The position numbers and the translations under genes were made by a program. A stretch of 64,000 nucleotides of DNA from JAUASW01 sp036880965 (GTDB lineage: Bacteria > Pseudomonadota > Gammaproteobacteria > Burkholderiales > Burkholderiaceae_C). Below are positions 54,763 to 64,000 of the stretch, one piece after another (the first letter of the stretch is position 1; every line of letters starts with the position of its first letter). The notes beneath the pieces were generated by a model. The model made no database searches, was not told the DNA's origin, and saw only the letters and a program-made list of their open reading frames with translations. The DNA lies in contig NZ_JBAJMV010000007.1 in the NCBI RefSeq assembly GCF_036880965.1, positions 248,001 through 312,000 on the forward strand, in the 5' to 3' direction.

Positions 54763-54781
54763 TCTGTATATCCGTACAGTA
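54763..54781. promoter_or_regulatory. LexA (SOS) box upstream of recA
   Basis: TCTGTATATCCGTACAGTA contains a perfect CTGT-N8-ACAG dyad (54764-54779), close to the E. coli consensus TACTGTATATATATACAGTA. It lies between recA (minus) and the OmpR-type regulator (plus, start 54857), so it may affect both. Confidence 0.92.
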
Positions 54782-54856
54782 GTTTAACCAGGGTCTGCTG
54801 CCAAGGTTTGTCAGCATGTATTGCTCCCTAGAATGGGGGAAACACGGAGACAGCCC

Positions 54857-55528
<672 letters not shown>

Positions 55529-55581
55529 ATGATTGAACGGGACTCTCCGATGGCTGGCAGCAGCCATCGACCCTTCGTCCA

Positions 55582-57081
55582 ATGAGCGCCGCACCACAGC
55601 CCCGCTCGCTGTTCGGCGAGATCCTGGATTGGATGCTTGCGCCGCTCCTGCTGATCTGGCCGATCAGCGTGGCCTTGACCTGGCTGGTGGCCCAGGGCAT
55701 TTCCGCCCGGCCCTACGACCGCGAGCTCGGCGAGATGGCGCGCAACCTTGGCCTGCAGGTGGCCACCGAGTCGGCGCGCGGCACGCAGAACAAGGCTCGC
55801 TATGCCCTCTCCGCGGAAGCCGCCGCGCTCTTGCGGGCAGACGAAAGCGACACCGTCTACTACCAGGTGCTAGGCCTGCGTGGCGAGTACCTGAGCGGCG
55901 ACCAGGCCTTGCCGGTGCCTCAGGCCGACGCGAGCATCCAGCCCTGGGACCTGCAGTTCCGCGACGACGAGATCAGCGGCGAGAGCGTGCGCGTGGCCTA
56001 TCTCTGGGTCGCGCCAGAAGGCCAGACCGGCGCCAACCGGACGATGCTGGTCCAGGTGGCCGAGACGCTGGGAAAGCGCTCGCGGCTGACCAACGAGATC
56101 ATCAAGGGCGTGATCCTGCCGCAGTTCGTGATCCTGCCGCTGGCGGTGCTGCTGGTGTGGCTGGCCCTGGCGCGCGGTATCGCGCCGCTGAATGAATTGC
56201 AGCGCCGCATCCGCCGCCGCGAAAGCTCGGACCTGAGTCCCATCGACGAAGGCCGCGTGCCCGATGAAGTGGCGCCACTGGTGCGCGCCATCAACGACCT
56301 GCTGGCGCGGCTTGACCAGTCAATCAGCAGCCAGAAGCACTTCCTCGCCGATGCCGCGCACCAGTTGAAGACACCGCTGGCCGGCCTGCGCACGCAAGCC
56401 GAGTTCGCGCAGCGCGAGATCGATGAAGGCCGCAGTTCGCCGTCCGAATTGAAGCGTTCGCTGCAGCAGATCGCGCTCTCCAGCCAGCGCGCCGCCCACA
56501 TGGTCAACCAGCTGCTGGCCATGGCGCGCGCCGAAGACAAGGAACATGCCGCGCGCCGCAGCATGGTCAATCTCTCAGGCCTGGCCATTGAAACAGTGCG
56601 CGACTTCGTGCCCCGCGCGATGGAGAAGCGCATCGACCTCGGCTATGAAGGCGCGGAGATCGCCGCCAGCCAGTTGCGCGTGCTGGGCCATCCCCTGCTG
56701 ATCCGGGAGCTGATACGCAATCTGGTGGACAACGCCCTGCTCTACACGCCAAACGGCGGCACGGTGACGGTGCGCGTCGTGGAAGACCCGTTCGGCCAGG
56801 TCGTCGTGCTGCAGGTGGAAGACTCCGGCCCCGGCATTCCCGAAAGCGAGCGCGAGAAGGTATTCCAGCCCTTCTACCGGGCGCTTGGCACCGAGGTGGA
56901 TGGCTCGGGCCTGGGCCTGGCCATCGTGCGCGAGATCGCGCAACAGCATGGCACCGAGGTGACGCTGGACGACACCCGCGAACGCCGCCCCTCGCCCGGC
57001 CACGAAACGCCAGGCGCCCGCTTCACGATCCGCTTCCAGGCCCAGTCGCAGCAGGCCTTGCCGCCGCCCGCTCAGGAGTGA
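55582..57081 (+). CDS. TctE/QseC-like sensor histidine kinase
   Basis: 499 aa. A first membrane helix (LLLIWPISVALTWLVAQGI), a periplasmic 2CSK_N-type sensor domain (about residues 45-170), a second helix (VILPLAVLLVWLALA), HAMP, the phospho-His box FLADAAHQLKTPLAGLRTQA, N box RELIRNLVDNALLYT, G boxes VEDSGPGIPE and GSGLGLAIVREI. It pairs with the upstream OmpR-type regulator. TctDE-type systems sense tricarboxylates; the ligand here is not known. Confidence 0.92.
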   Translation: MSAAPQPRSLFGEILDWMLAPLLLIWPISVALTWLVAQGISARPYDRELGEMARNLGLQVATESARGTQNKARYALSAEAAALLRADESDTVYYQVLGLRGEYLSGDQALPVPQADASIQPWDLQFRDDEISGESVRVAYLWVAPEGQTGANRTMLVQVAETLGKRSRLTNEIIKGVILPQFVILPLAVLLVWLALARGIAPLNELQRRIRRRESSDLSPIDEGRVPDEVAPLVRAINDLLARLDQSISSQKHFLADAAHQLKTPLAGLRTQAEFAQREIDEGRSSPSELKRSLQQIALSSQRAAHMVNQLLAMARAEDKEHAARRSMVNLSGLAIETVRDFVPRAMEKRIDLGYEGAEIAASQLRVLGHPLLIRELIRNLVDNALLYTPNGGTVTVRVVEDPFGQVVVLQVEDSGPGIPESEREKVFQPFYRALGTEVDGSGLGLAIVREIAQQHGTEVTLDDTRERRPSPGHETPGARFTIRFQAQSQQALPPPAQE

Positions 57082-57093
57082 CTCGGGAACAGC

Positions 57094-58254
57094 TCAGGAA
57101 TGGTGCGATGCGCGGCGGCTGCGGCCAATGCCCATCAGCAGGCCCAGGCTGATGCCCAGCATCACCATGGCCGTGCCGCCATAGCTGATGAAGGGCAAGG
57201 GCACGCCCACCACGGGCAGGATGCCGCTGACCATGCCCATGTTGACGAATACATAGGTGAAGAAGCTCAGGGTGATGGCGCCCGCCAGCAGCCTCGAAAA
57301 CATCGTCGGCGCCTCGCTGGCAATGACGAGCCCGCGCAGGATCAGCGCGGTGAAGCCGATCAGCAGGCCCAGTGCGCCGATCAGGCCGAACTCCTCGCCA
57401 TAGGCGGCGAACACAAAGTCGGTCGTGCGCTCGGGGATGAATTCCAGATGGGTCTGCGTGCCCTTCATGAAGCCCTTGCCGGTCACGCCGCCGGAGCCGA
57501 TGGCGATCTCGCCCTGGATAATGTGGAAGCCCTTACCCAGCGGGTCCTTGCTCGGGTCCAGCAGGGTGCAGACGCGGTTCTTCTGGTACTCGCGCAGCAC
57601 CGGCCACTTGACCTCGGGCTGGCAGATCGCGTCCTCGCTCATCACCAGGGCCGTGATGGCAAGCGCGCCCGCCACCACGGCCGGCACGATCAGCTTCCAG
57701 GACAGGCCGGCGAAGAAGATCACATAGAGGCCGGCGGCCAGCACGAGGATCGACGTGCCCAGGTCTGGCTGCTTGGCCACGAGCCCGACAGGAATGGCCA
57801 GCAGGATGAAGGCGGCTACGAAGTCCGGCAACCGTAACTGACCCTCGCGCTTCTGGAACCACCAGGCCAGCATCAACGGCACGGCGATCTTCAGGAGCTC
57901 GGAGGGCTGGATCTGCGTGACGCCGATATTGAGCCAGCGGGTCGCGCCCTTCTTGCTGATGCCGAACAGCGCCACCGCGATCAGCAGCGCCACGCCGAAG
58001 ACGTACAGCGGCACCGCCAGCCGCGCCACCTTCTGCGGCGGCGCCTGCGCCACGACGAACATCACGCCCAGCGCCAGCAACATGTTGCGGGCGTGGTCGA
58101 CGAAGCGCGTGCCGTGGTCATAGCCGGCCGAATACATGCACAGCAGGCCCAGCGCCATCAGCCAGAACATGGCCAGCAGCAGCGGCACGTCGAAGCCGGC
58201 AAACAGGGGCCGCATCCGGCGCAAGAGGCTGGGCTTGCTCAGTACTGCGTTCAT
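57094..58254 (-). CDS. rodA: Rod-shape SEDS glycosyltransferase RodA
   Basis: 386 aa, about ten membrane helices. SEDS-family segments: GVTQIQPSELLKIAVPLMLAW, LVAKQPDLGTSILVLAAGLY (catalytic-Asp region), EGQ-type PERTTDFVFAAYGEEFGL and GVPLPFISYGGTAM. It polymerises peptidoglycan strands with PBP2 in the elongasome. The start overlaps the mrdA stop by 4 bp. Confidence 0.95.
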   Translation of the reverse strand: MNAVLSKPSLLRRMRPLFAGFDVPLLLAMFWLMALGLLCMYSAGYDHGTRFVDHARNMLLALGVMFVVAQAPPQKVARLAVPLYVFGVALLIAVALFGISKKGATRWLNIGVTQIQPSELLKIAVPLMLAWWFQKREGQLRLPDFVAAFILLAIPVGLVAKQPDLGTSILVLAAGLYVIFFAGLSWKLIVPAVVAGALAITALVMSEDAICQPEVKWPVLREYQKNRVCTLLDPSKDPLGKGFHIIQGEIAIGSGGVTGKGFMKGTQTHLEFIPERTTDFVFAAYGEEFGLIGALGLLIGFTALILRGLVIASEAPTMFSRLLAGAITLSFFTYVFVNMGMVSGILPVVGVPLPFISYGGTAMVMLGISLGLLMGIGRSRRASHHS

Positions 58255-60281
58255 CTTGAGGCTCCCGATGCCGCCGAACTGGCCTCAGAGGCTGTCGATG
58301 CCGGCGCACTGGCGGCGGCCGGGGCGCCCGATGAACCAGGCAAAGGCACATCGACCGCGCGGCGCGGCGTGCCGACCGGTGCGTAAGTCTTGGCCTGCTG
58401 GGTCAGCGCGATGTCTTCCTCGCTCGGGTACTGGCCCAGCAGCATGTAGTCGAACACGCGGCGGGCGATCGGCGCGGCGCCGCTGGAACCCCAGCCGGCG
58501 TTCTCGACGATCAGGGCCAGCGCGATCGTCGGCGCTTCCACCGGCGCAAAGGCGACGTAGAGCGAATGGTCGCGCTTGCGCTCGTCGGCCTTGATGTCCT
58601 TGTACTTCTCGCCGGCCTTCAGGCCCACGGCCTGGGCCGTCCCTGTCTTGCCGCCGCTGGTGTAGGGCGCGCCGAGGAAGACCTGGCGCGAGGTGCCTTC
58701 AAGCGTCACGCCGTTCATGGCATTGCGGATCACTTCCACATGCTCGGGCTTCAGCGGCAGCGGCGGCAGCGCGTCGCTGGCCATGCGGCGCTGCTTGTGC
58801 TGCACCACGTCCTCGATCTCGCGCACCAGGCGCGGCTTGAAGCGCTGGCCGCCCGAGGCGATGGTGGAGTAGGCGTTGGCCATCTGCAGCATGGTGAAGT
58901 TGTTGTAGCCCTGGCCGATGCCCAGCGAGATCGTCTCACCGGCAAACCACTTCTGGTTGGCCGGGTTCTTGGCGAAGTAGCGGCGCTTCCAGTCCTGCGA
59001 GGGCAGCACGCCGGTGACCTCGCCCTGCACGTCAATGTCGGTCTTGCGGCCGAGACCGAAAGGCTCCAGCTGGTCGTGGATCAGGTCCACGCCCATCTCG
59101 TTGGCCAGGCTGTAGAAGTAGACGTTGGACGAGCTGACGATGGCCAGGCGCATGTCCTTGGGGCCGGCCCGGTCGGTCTCGGGGCTGCCGAACACCTTGT
59201 TGCCAAAGGTGTAGTTCAGGTTGTCCATGATGACCACATTGGCTGCCCGCTTGCCGCTGTTCAAGGCCGCCATCGCCATCAGCGGCTTGAAGGTCGAGCC
59301 GGGCGGATAGGTGCCGCGCAGCGCCCGGTTCAGGAGCGGCTTGTCGGGGTTCTCGTTGAGCTCGCGCCAGCTGTCGGCATCGATGCCGTCGACGAAGAGA
59401 TTGGGGTCGAAGGTTGGCTTGGAAACAAAGGCCAGCACCTCGCCATTGCGCGGGTCGATGGCCACGAGCGCGCCACGCCGGTCCTTGAACAGCTCTTCCA
59501 CCAGCGCCTGCAGCCGGATGTCGATGGACAGAACCAGCGTATTGCCCGGCGTGGGCGGCCGGTGCGCCAGGCGCCGCACGGCCTTGCCGCCGGCGCTGGT
59601 CTCGACCTGCTCGAAGCCGGTCACGCCATGCAGCTCGCGCTCGTAGGCCTGCTCCAGGCCCAGCTTGCCGATGTACTCGGTGCCGCGGTAGTTGGCGATG
59701 TCTTCCTCGGGCCAGTCGTCCTGTGCCTTCTTCTCGGCCTGGTTGATGCGGCCGATATAGCCGATCAGGTGGCTGCCGATCTCGCCCAGCGGATAGTTGC
59801 GGAACAGCCGCGCCTTGATCTCGACACCGGGAAAGCGGAAGCGTTGCGCGGCAAAGCGCGCCACCTCCGCATCGCTCAGCTTGGTGCGGATCGGCAGCGA
59901 CTCGAAGTTCTTGCTTTCCTCGATCAGGCGCTTGAAGCGCTTGCGGTCGCGCGGCTGGATCTCGATCACGCCGGCCAGCTCGTCGATGGTCTTTTCCAGG
60001 TCCACCACCTTGCTGGGTGTGATCTCCAGCGTGTAGGCCGAATAGTTGCTGGCCAGCACGATACCGTTGCGGTCCTTGATCAGGCCGCGGTTGGGCACGA
60101 TAGGCACCACGGTCACGCGGTTCGATTCGGCGCGCTCCAGCAGCGCGCTGTGCTGCGCCACCTGCAGCCAGAGCAGGCGCGCCAGCAGCAAGAGGAAGCA
60201 GAAGAGCACGAAGGCGCCGGCCGCCAGCACGCGCAAGCGGAAGCGGCTCAGCTCCTGGTGGAGATTCGTAATCAGGGTCAC
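58251..60281 (-). CDS. mrdA: Penicillin-binding protein 2 (elongasome transpeptidase)
   Basis: 676 aa. One N-terminal membrane helix, a pedestal domain, and the transpeptidase domain with active-site SxxK in PPGSTFKPLMAM, SxN in VSSSNVYFYS and KTG in SGGKTGTAQAVG. It crosslinks peptidoglycan during elongation, partnered with RodA, whose gene overlaps it by 4 bp. The C-terminal 40 residues are Ala/Ser-rich and probably disordered. It starts 14 bp after mreD. Confidence 0.95.
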   Translation of the reverse strand: MTLITNLHQELSRFRLRVLAAGAFVLFCFLLLLARLLWLQVAQHSALLERAESNRVTVVPIVPNRGLIKDRNGIVLASNYSAYTLEITPSKVVDLEKTIDELAGVIEIQPRDRKRFKRLIEESKNFESLPIRTKLSDAEVARFAAQRFRFPGVEIKARLFRNYPLGEIGSHLIGYIGRINQAEKKAQDDWPEEDIANYRGTEYIGKLGLEQAYERELHGVTGFEQVETSAGGKAVRRLAHRPPTPGNTLVLSIDIRLQALVEELFKDRRGALVAIDPRNGEVLAFVSKPTFDPNLFVDGIDADSWRELNENPDKPLLNRALRGTYPPGSTFKPLMAMAALNSGKRAANVVIMDNLNYTFGNKVFGSPETDRAGPKDMRLAIVSSSNVYFYSLANEMGVDLIHDQLEPFGLGRKTDIDVQGEVTGVLPSQDWKRRYFAKNPANQKWFAGETISLGIGQGYNNFTMLQMANAYSTIASGGQRFKPRLVREIEDVVQHKQRRMASDALPPLPLKPEHVEVIRNAMNGVTLEGTSRQVFLGAPYTSGGKTGTAQAVGLKAGEKYKDIKADERKRDHSLYVAFAPVEAPTIALALIVENAGWGSSGAAPIARRVFDYMLLGQYPSEEDIALTQQAKTYAPVGTPRRAVDVPLPGSSGAPAAASAPASTASEASSAASGASR

Positions 60282-60295
60282 GGGCTAGGCCAGCC

Positions 60296-60817
60296 TCACA
60301 GCGGACGGTGGGCGTCGGGATCGGGCGGCCGGCGCTGCGGCGCGAGCAGGAGGGTCGTGGCAATGGGCCACAGCGCCGTCTCGATCAGCGGCGCGAAGAT
60401 CAGCGTCCAGCCCGGCCACATGCCACCCACCATCAGGCGCACGATCAGGGAGACCGCATGCGCGCCGATGAAAAGCGGCAGCACATGCAGGGCCTGCTCG
60501 CGCAGCTTGAACCACAGCAAGCGGCGATGCAGGGCCACGGCGCCAAAGCTGAGCATGCTGTAGGCCAGCGCGTGCTGACCCAGCAAGGCGCCATGGTGCA
60601 CGTCCACCAGCAGTCCGAAGCTGAAGGCCCAGCCCACGCCCACGCGGCGCGGCTGGTGCACATTCCAGAACACCAGCACCAGGGCCAGCAGGTCGGGCAT
60701 TGCGGCCACGCGGCCGATGGGCACCATGTCGAAGATCAGCGCCAACAAGAGGCTCATGGCGATGAACAGAGGGTTGACCGGCAGGAGCAGCTGGCCGGTG
60801 CCGCGCGGCATGATCAT
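60296..60817 (-). CDS. mreD: Rod-shape protein MreD
   Basis: 173 aa, five or six membrane helices (LFIAMSLLLALIFDMVPIGRV, LLALVLVFWNVHQP). The GLLVDVHHGALLGQHALAYS segment is diagnostic of MreD. It links MreC with the RodA-PBP2 complex. The ATG overlaps the mreC stop (ATGA). Confidence 0.93.
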   Translation of the reverse strand: MIMPRGTGQLLLPVNPLFIAMSLLLALIFDMVPIGRVAAMPDLLALVLVFWNVHQPRRVGVGWAFSFGLLVDVHHGALLGQHALAYSMLSFGAVALHRRLLWFKLREQALHVLPLFIGAHAVSLIVRLMVGGMWPGWTLIFAPLIETALWPIATTLLLAPQRRPPDPDAHRPL

Positions 60818-61821
60818 CGTTCGCCCCCTTGCGCGGGCTTGCTCGCTGCGGCGGCGCGTGCTTCGGCGGCCTTGGCCTTGGCATCGCTCTTGATTTCCGC
60901 CTTGCGCTGGGCGGCGCTCGCTGCCTCGGCCGAATTGGCTGCCGCGGCTTCGCTGCGCGCTGCTTCGTGCAGGGCCAAGGGCTCCAGCACCAAGACATGG
61001 CGGGCCGCGTCCGGCGACGAGGTCGGCTTCAGGCTGACGCGAGCAAAACTGGTATCGCCACGGCGCTCGACGGTGGCCACGGTGGCCACCGGCAGGCCGG
61101 GCGGGTAGACGCCGTCCAGGCCCGAGGTGGAGAGCAGGTCGCCTTCCTTGATGTCGGCATTGGCGGCCATGAAGCGCAGTTCCATCGGACCTTCGCTGCG
61201 CTCGCCGCCAAAGGCAACGCCACGCTGCTGCGTGCGGTTGTTGAGCACGGGAATGGCAGCGTCCTTGTCGCCCAGCAGGGTCACCTCGCTTGAGAGCAGG
61301 TAGACCCGGGTGACCTGACCCAGCACGCCGGCATCGTTGATGACCGGCGCGCCGGCGCGCACGCCATGGCGGCTGCCGTGGTCGATGACGACGCGGCGCG
61401 AGTACGGATCAGCCGCTTCATAAAGCACCTCCGCCGCCATCGATGGCACGGATTGCGCTGCCTGGATCTTCAGGAGCGCACGCAGGCGGTCGTTCTCGGC
61501 CTGCAACTGGCTGGCACGCGAAAGCTTCTCGGCCTGCAGTACCAGCTGTCGCCTGGCCTGGTTCTCGGCCTCGGTGGCTCGCTCCATGCCGCGCAGATAG
61601 TCGCCACCCGCTTCCCAGGCATCCACCGGGGCCAGCAAGGCGCGCTGCATCGGATGCAGGGCCGTGGCCAGCACCATGCGCAAGGGTTGGGTCAGCTTGA
61701 AGCGCGCATCGGCCACCATCAGGAAGATGGCCAGCGCCGCGTAGACCGCCAGCTTGCTGGCGGCCGACAGGCCCTGTCGGAACAAGGGCGGCGGATTGCG
61801 ATCTAGGGTACCGAGGCTCAT
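60814..61821 (-). CDS. mreC: Rod-shape protein MreC
   Basis: 335 aa from ATG 61821 (MSLGTLDRNPPPLFRQG). One membrane helix (LAVYAALAIFLMVADA), a coiled coil (AENQARRQLVLQAEKLSRAS), the double beta-barrel domain, and an Ala/Lys-rich C-terminal tail of about 60 residues that is longer than in E. coli. MreC in the periplasm activates PBP2-RodA. Confidence 0.94.
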   Translation of the reverse strand: MSLGTLDRNPPPLFRQGLSAASKLAVYAALAIFLMVADARFKLTQPLRMVLATALHPMQRALLAPVDAWEAGGDYLRGMERATEAENQARRQLVLQAEKLSRASQLQAENDRLRALLKIQAAQSVPSMAAEVLYEAADPYSRRVVIDHGSRHGVRAGAPVINDAGVLGQVTRVYLLSSEVTLLGDKDAAIPVLNNRTQQRGVAFGGERSEGPMELRFMAANADIKEGDLLSTSGLDGVYPPGLPVATVATVERRGDTSFARVSLKPTSSPDAARHVLVLEPLALHEAARSEAAAANSAEAASAAQRKAEIKSDAKAKAAEARAAAASKPAQGGER

Positions 61822-61835
61822 GGGCGCCAAACGGA

Positions 61836-61868
61836 GAAAAGCCGGCCCGTCGTACAACGTGCCGGCTT
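61836..61868 (-). terminator. Hairpin between mreB and mreC (attenuator)
   Basis: On the minus strand AAGCCGGC...GCCGGCTT (8-bp stem with an inner ACG/CGT) is followed by TTTTCTCCG. It lies in the 67-bp gap after mreB and could reduce read-through, so that MreB is made in excess over MreCD. Confidence 0.65.
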
Positions 61869-61888
61869 GCTCGGGAACATGGAGGGGA

Positions 61889-62932
61889 TTACTCGGAGGC
61901 GAAGATCAGGCCCAGGCGCTCCATGCGCTCCAGCGCCATGCCGCAACCGCGCACCACGCAGGTCAGCGGGTCTTCGGCCACCAGCACCGGCAGGCCGGTT
62001 TCCTCGGCCAGCAGGCGGTCCAGGTCGCGCAGCAGCGCCCCACCACCGGTCAGCATCATGCCGCGTTCGGCGATGTCCGCGCCCAGCTCGGGCGGCGTCT
62101 GCTCCAGCGCGTTCTTCACGGCCGAGACGATCTGATTCAGCGGGTCGGTCAGGGCTTCAAGGATCTCGTTGGACGAGATGGTGAAGCTGCGCGGCACGCC
62201 TTCGCTGAGGTTGCGGCCCTTGACTTCCATTTCCTTGACTTCGGAGCCGGGAAAGGCCGAGCCGATGTTCTTCTTGATTGCTTCAGCCGTGGGCTCGCCG
62301 ATCAACATGCCGTAGTTGCGGCGGATGTAGTTGATGATGGCTTCGTCGAACTTGTCGCCGCCAACGCGGACCGAGCCCTTGTACACCATGCCGCCCAGCG
62401 AGATCACGCCGACTTCGGTGGTGCCGCCGCCGATGTCGATGACCATCGAGCCCGAGGCTTCGGAGACCGGCAGGCCGGCACCGATGGCCGCGGCCATCGG
62501 CTCTTCGATCAGGTGCACTTCGGAGGCGCCAGCGCCGAGGGCGGCATCCCGAATGGCGCGCTTCTCGACCTGGGTAGAGCCGCAGGGCACGCAGATGATG
62601 ATGCGGGGCGAGGGGCGCAGCAGCTTGGTGTCGTGCACCATCTTGATGAACTGCTTGATCATCTGCTCGGTGATCACGAAGTCGGCGATCACGCCGTCCT
62701 TCATCGGGCGGATCGCCTCGATATTGCCGGGCACCTTGCCCAGCATGGCCTTGGCCTCGCGGCCGACGGCCTGGATGGTCTTCTTGCCGTTGGAACCGCC
62801 TTCATGACGGATGGCGACGACCGAGGGCTCGTCGAGCACGATGCCTTTGCCGCGGACGTAAATCAGCGTGTTGGCGGTACCCAGGTCAATGGCGAGGTCG
62901 GTGGAAAAGTAGCGGCGCAGGGAGGCGAACAT
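61889..62932 (-). CDS. mreB: Actin-like rod-shape protein MreB
   Basis: 347 aa from ATG 62932 (MFASLRRYFSTDLAIDLGTA). Phosphate-1 motif DLAIDLGTANTLIY, phosphate-2 MVIDIGGGTTEVGVISLGG, adenosine motif MMLTGGGALLRDLDRLLAEE. The amphipathic N-terminal helix (FASLRRYF) serves membrane binding. It directs elongation peptidoglycan synthesis. The 306-bp gap to gatC holds its promoter; I recognise no gene there. Confidence 0.98.
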   Translation of the reverse strand: MFASLRRYFSTDLAIDLGTANTLIYVRGKGIVLDEPSVVAIRHEGGSNGKKTIQAVGREAKAMLGKVPGNIEAIRPMKDGVIADFVITEQMIKQFIKMVHDTKLLRPSPRIIICVPCGSTQVEKRAIRDAALGAGASEVHLIEEPMAAAIGAGLPVSEASGSMVIDIGGGTTEVGVISLGGMVYKGSVRVGGDKFDEAIINYIRRNYGMLIGEPTAEAIKKNIGSAFPGSEVKEMEVKGRNLSEGVPRSFTISSNEILEALTDPLNQIVSAVKNALEQTPPELGADIAERGMMLTGGGALLRDLDRLLAEETGLPVLVAEDPLTCVVRGCGMALERMERLGLIFASE

Positions 62933-63238
62933 GGTGTGTTTGGATGCCAACGCGGCGCATCTGTCGCTGTGGCGGCAGAGGTCGCGCTGCTGGCTGGGCG
63001 CATTGTTGGGTCGAGAAACGGCGGTCGTTTGGCATGAGGCCCACCCTGAGGTTGACCTTCACGCCAGGCGGCCGCGGGCGGTGTTCGCACCATATGCAAC
63101 GAGGCTGCCTGAACCTTGCCGGTAGGGCAGCCCCGTAGCTATGGAGATAAGCGGAGATAATACCCGATCACCCCCTAAATTACGCATGAGGGAAGGCCCT
63201 TGGGGCTCTTCTTTCGCAGGCTTTGGAGCCCCCACCCG

Positions 63239-63538
63239 ATGGCCCTGACATCCGACGACGTGAGCCGCATCGCCCATCTGGCGCGGCTGGAACTTTCCCC
63301 GGCCGAAGCGGCCGCGCTGCTCCCGCAGCTCAATGGCTTTTTCTCCATCGTCGAGCAGATGAGCGCGGTGGACACCAGCGGCGTCGAGCCGCTCTACACC
63401 CCCCTCTCGGCCGTGCAGGACGTGCACCTGCGCCTGCGCGACGACAAGGTATCGGAGAGTAACCAGCGCGAGCTGAATCAGAGAAGCGCACCGGCGGTCG
63501 AGGACGGCCTGTTCCTGGTGCCCAAGGTCATCGAATAA
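63239..63538 (+). CDS. gatC: Asp/Glu-tRNA amidotransferase subunit C
   Basis: 99 aa from ATG 63239 (MALTSDDVSRIAHLARLELS), standard GatC. It is a small wrapping subunit that stabilises GatA-GatB. A possible -10 hexamer GATAAT sits at 63156-63161 upstream. It is followed 22 bp later by gatA. Confidence 0.93.
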   Translation: MALTSDDVSRIAHLARLELSPAEAAALLPQLNGFFSIVEQMSAVDTSGVEPLYTPLSAVQDVHLRLRDDKVSESNQRELNQRSAPAVEDGLFLVPKVIE

Positions 63539-63560
63539 CAAGAGCGAGCGGATCTTCTCC

Positions 63561-64000
63561 ATGAAACCATTGCATGAACTGGGCGTGGCCGAGCTGGGTC
63601 AGGCCCTGCGCCAGCGCCAGACCTCCAGCCGCGAAGTGACGCAGGCCCTGCTGGCTCGCGTCCAGGCCCACGAATCGCTGGGCGCTTTCCTCCATGTGGA
63701 CGCCGATGCCGCCCTGGCCCGTGCCGATGCGGCGGACGCCCGCCTCGCGGCCGGTCAAGGTTCACAACCCGGCGGCGCCCTGATCGGCATTCCGCTGGCC
63801 CACAAGGACATCTACGTCACGGCCGACATGCCGACGACGGCCGGTTCCAAGATCCTGGCGAACTACCGCAGCCCCTTCGACGCCACCGTCGTGGCCCGGC
63901 TGAACGAAGCCGGCACCGTGGCCCTGGGCAAGCTGAACTGCGACGAATTCGCCATGGGCTCGGCCAACGAGAACTCGGCCTATGGCCCGGCGCACAACCC
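63561..64000 (+). CDS. gatA: Asp/Glu-tRNA amidotransferase subunit A, 3' end outside window
   Basis: Only the first 146 codons are inside the window (MKPLHELGVAELGQALRQRQ). The amidase-family segment IGIPLAHKDIYVT carries the catalytic lysine (Lys82), and KLNCDEFAMGSANENSAYGP is conserved in GatA. It releases ammonia from glutamine for transamidation of Glu-tRNA(Gln) or Asp-tRNA(Asn). The catalytic Ser pair lies beyond the window edge. Confidence 0.95.
   Translation, partial: MKPLHELGVAELGQALRQRQTSSREVTQALLARVQAHESLGAFLHVDADAALARADAADARLAAGQGSQPGGALIGIPLAHKDIYVTADMPTTAGSKILANYRSPFDATVVARLNEAGTVALGKLNCDEFAMGSANENSAYGPAHN

Overview
This is a GC-rich chromosomal window from a Gram-negative bacterium, most likely a betaproteobacterium of the order Burkholderiales (Rubrivivax/Roseateles/Leptothrix-like). 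The assignment rests on three gene orders: recA-recX-DUF2889-sucC-sucD-terC-pilA-pglL, mreBCD-mrdA-rodA divergent from gatC-gatA, and an M48 protease divergent from moaC. No rRNA, tRNA, CRISPR array, prophage or insertion sequence was recognised. Nearly all of it reads as core genome, with a few accessory islands.

Layout. 1-5.5 kb: end of a Sel1-repeat protein, an rRNA methyltransferase (RlmL-like), a Tat-exported PhoD-type phosphatase, RsmE and a small exported DUF6265 protein. 5.5-10.2 kb: fadD and the three-gene proton-translocating transhydrogenase pntAa-pntAb-pntB. 10.3-14.8 kb: a NudJ-like Nudix hydrolase, an exported esterase, mnmA and a NarL/DesK-type two-component pair. 14.9-18.7 kb: an ArsR-SRPBCC-DUF4287/5655 operon and a cytochrome P450 divergent from an AraC regulator. 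18.7-27 kb: an exported double aspartic-protease/TPR protein, ssb, an overlapping LytS-LytTR-DUF2807 operon, a GAF-GGDEF diguanylate cyclase and divergent recQ. 27-28.9 kb: three paralogous small exported proteins of unknown function, each followed by a hairpin and interspersed with palindromic intergenic elements. 29-33.5 kb: uvrA, a DsbA-family isomerase, an orphan receiver protein and a histone H1-like SWIB protein. 33.7-38.8 kb: an iron-uptake block (tonB, Fiu-like receptor, PKHD hydroxylase, alpha-hydroxy-acid oxidase) with a Fur-box-like site. 38.9-41.4 kb: a holin-like membrane protein, a BepA-type M48 protease and moaC. 41.4-46.6 kb: pilA with a sigma-54 promoter, a phosphoethanolamine-transferase-like protein, a PglL-like O-oligosaccharyltransferase and a class II cyclic-nucleotide phosphodiesterase. 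46.8-50.1 kb: FHA protein, PP2C phosphatase, Ser/Thr kinase and TerC. 50.2-54.7 kb: sucD, sucC, DUF2889, recX and recA, with a perfect LexA box before recA. 54.8-57.1 kb: an OmpR/TctE-like two-component pair. 57.1-64 kb: rodA, mrdA, mreD, mreC, mreB and the divergent start of gatC-gatA.

The strongest candidate for something undescribed is the 27-28.8 kb cluster. Its three small secreted proteins each carry two copies of a short L-(E/P)-R-V-V-x-x-G-(K/R) motif, and they share leader sequence and upstream DNA blocks. The motif looks like the N-terminal segment of TonB-dependent receptors, but no receptor barrel is attached. Other items worth a look are the pilin-modification trio, the kinase-phosphatase-FHA cassette next to terC, the LytTR operon ending in a DUF2807 protein, and the retropepsin-TPR fusion.
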